In this document: positions 5,596 through 5,757 of the stretch, piece by piece
Numbering within the stretch: the stretch's first letter is position 1
How the letters are laid out: each line of letters opens with the position of its first letter
Origin: Rhodospirillales bacterium
Lineage (GTDB): Bacteria > Pseudomonadota > Alphaproteobacteria > UBA8366 > JADFVY01
Direction: 5' to 3'
DNA length: 5,757 nucleotides
Assembly: GCA_024644185.1 (NCBI GenBank)
Contig: JAHELM010000187.1
Location: 1-5,757 of the forward strand
Program-made: the position numbers and the translations under genes
Notes under the pieces: model-generated
Told to the model about the DNA's origin: nothing
The model's database searches: none
The model's input: the letters and a program-made list of their open reading frames with translations, nothing else

Positions 5596-5757
5596 CTACG
5601 GGCGAACCCCTTGGCCCGGCTTGGCGCCGGTACCCACCGGTTCAAGCAGCGCGATCAGCCCTTTCAGCAGGTCCGCCGGCGAGGGCGGGCAGCCGCCAAT
5701 GTGCAGATCGACCGGCAGTCCCGCCGACACCCCGCCGGCCACGGCATCGCTGCCGGC
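5596..5757 (-). CDS. NuoB/HyfI-like [4Fe-4S] subunit, C-terminal fragment (cut by window edge)
   Basis: The last 53 residues of a protein read minus-strand from the right edge to a TAG at 5598-5596. The stretch VAGGVSAGLPVDLHIGGCPP (fragment residues 6-25), followed by SPADLLKGLIALL, matches the C-terminal signature of the 20-kDa subunit family (PF01058), which includes NuoB, HyfI/HycG and other energy-converting hydrogenase small subunits. The cysteine in GGCPP (fragment residue 23) corresponds to the last ligand of the proximal [4Fe-4S] cluster. Form and context (not a visible nuo cluster) suggest a hydrogenase-like or Ehr-like membrane complex subunit more than respiratory NuoB, but the fragment is too short to be sure. 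The Gly/Pro-rich tail after L38 is not conserved in the family. Confidence 0.8.
   Translation of the reverse strand, partial: AGSDAVAGGVSAGLPVDLHIGGCPPSPADLLKGLIALLEPVGTGAKPGQGVRP

Noticed and set aside
5627..5640. CCGGT-ACCC-ACCGG hairpin as the tRNA terminator
   Set aside because: It is a short stem inside the NuoB/HyfI-like coding region with no U-tract after it. Such stems are common by chance at this GC content.
5334..5645. N-terminal extension of the ppx/gppA frame to the ATG at 5645
   Set aside because: It would read antisense through the complete tRNA-Gln, and it has no family similarity before the Arg-rich tail. The GTG at 5333 has a strong ribosome binding site.

Overview
This is a GC-rich, densely coding chromosomal window from what looks like an alphaproteobacterium, probably of the Rhodospirillales type. 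That assignment is inference. It rests on the minus-strand order ppx/gppA-like, rlmE, guaB, rsmB-like, an arrangement I recall from alphaproteobacterial genomes, and on GTG starts and codon use rich in G/C at third positions. No mobile element, CRISPR array, rRNA or integrase is visible.

Right end (about 4272-5757). A minus-strand fragment at the right edge is the C-terminus of a NuoB/HyfI-type iron-sulfur subunit of a hydrogenase-like or complex I-like enzyme. It ends 8 bp from a complete plus-strand tRNA-Gln(CTG). The next 180 bp hold the tRNA upstream region and a dyad element. They lead to a short Ppx/GppA phosphatase whose GTG start has a strong ribosome binding site. Its 3' end overlaps the start of rlmE by 14 bp, so the two are probably one operon.

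Middle (about 2276-3598). Two plus-strand genes sit between rlmE and guaB, interrupting an otherwise minus-strand block. The first encodes a small exported alanine-rich protein of unknown function, followed by a good hairpin terminator candidate. The second encodes a Host_attach-family protein.

Left (1-2275). guaB encodes a complete two-CBS IMP dehydrogenase with a recognisable sigma70-type promoter and a GC-rich discriminator. Downstream on the same strand is the N-terminal half of an RsmB/NOP family rRNA cytosine-C5 methyltransferase, cut by the left edge.

Functionally, most of the window serves nucleotide supply and the translation apparatus: GMP synthesis, two rRNA methyltransferases, a tRNA, and a phosphatase family that acts on polyphosphate or (p)ppGpp. 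I see no clear new defence or mobile system. The least explained items are the exported protein with its inverted-repeat upstream region, the dyad upstream of ppx, and the hydrogenase-related fragment at the edge.
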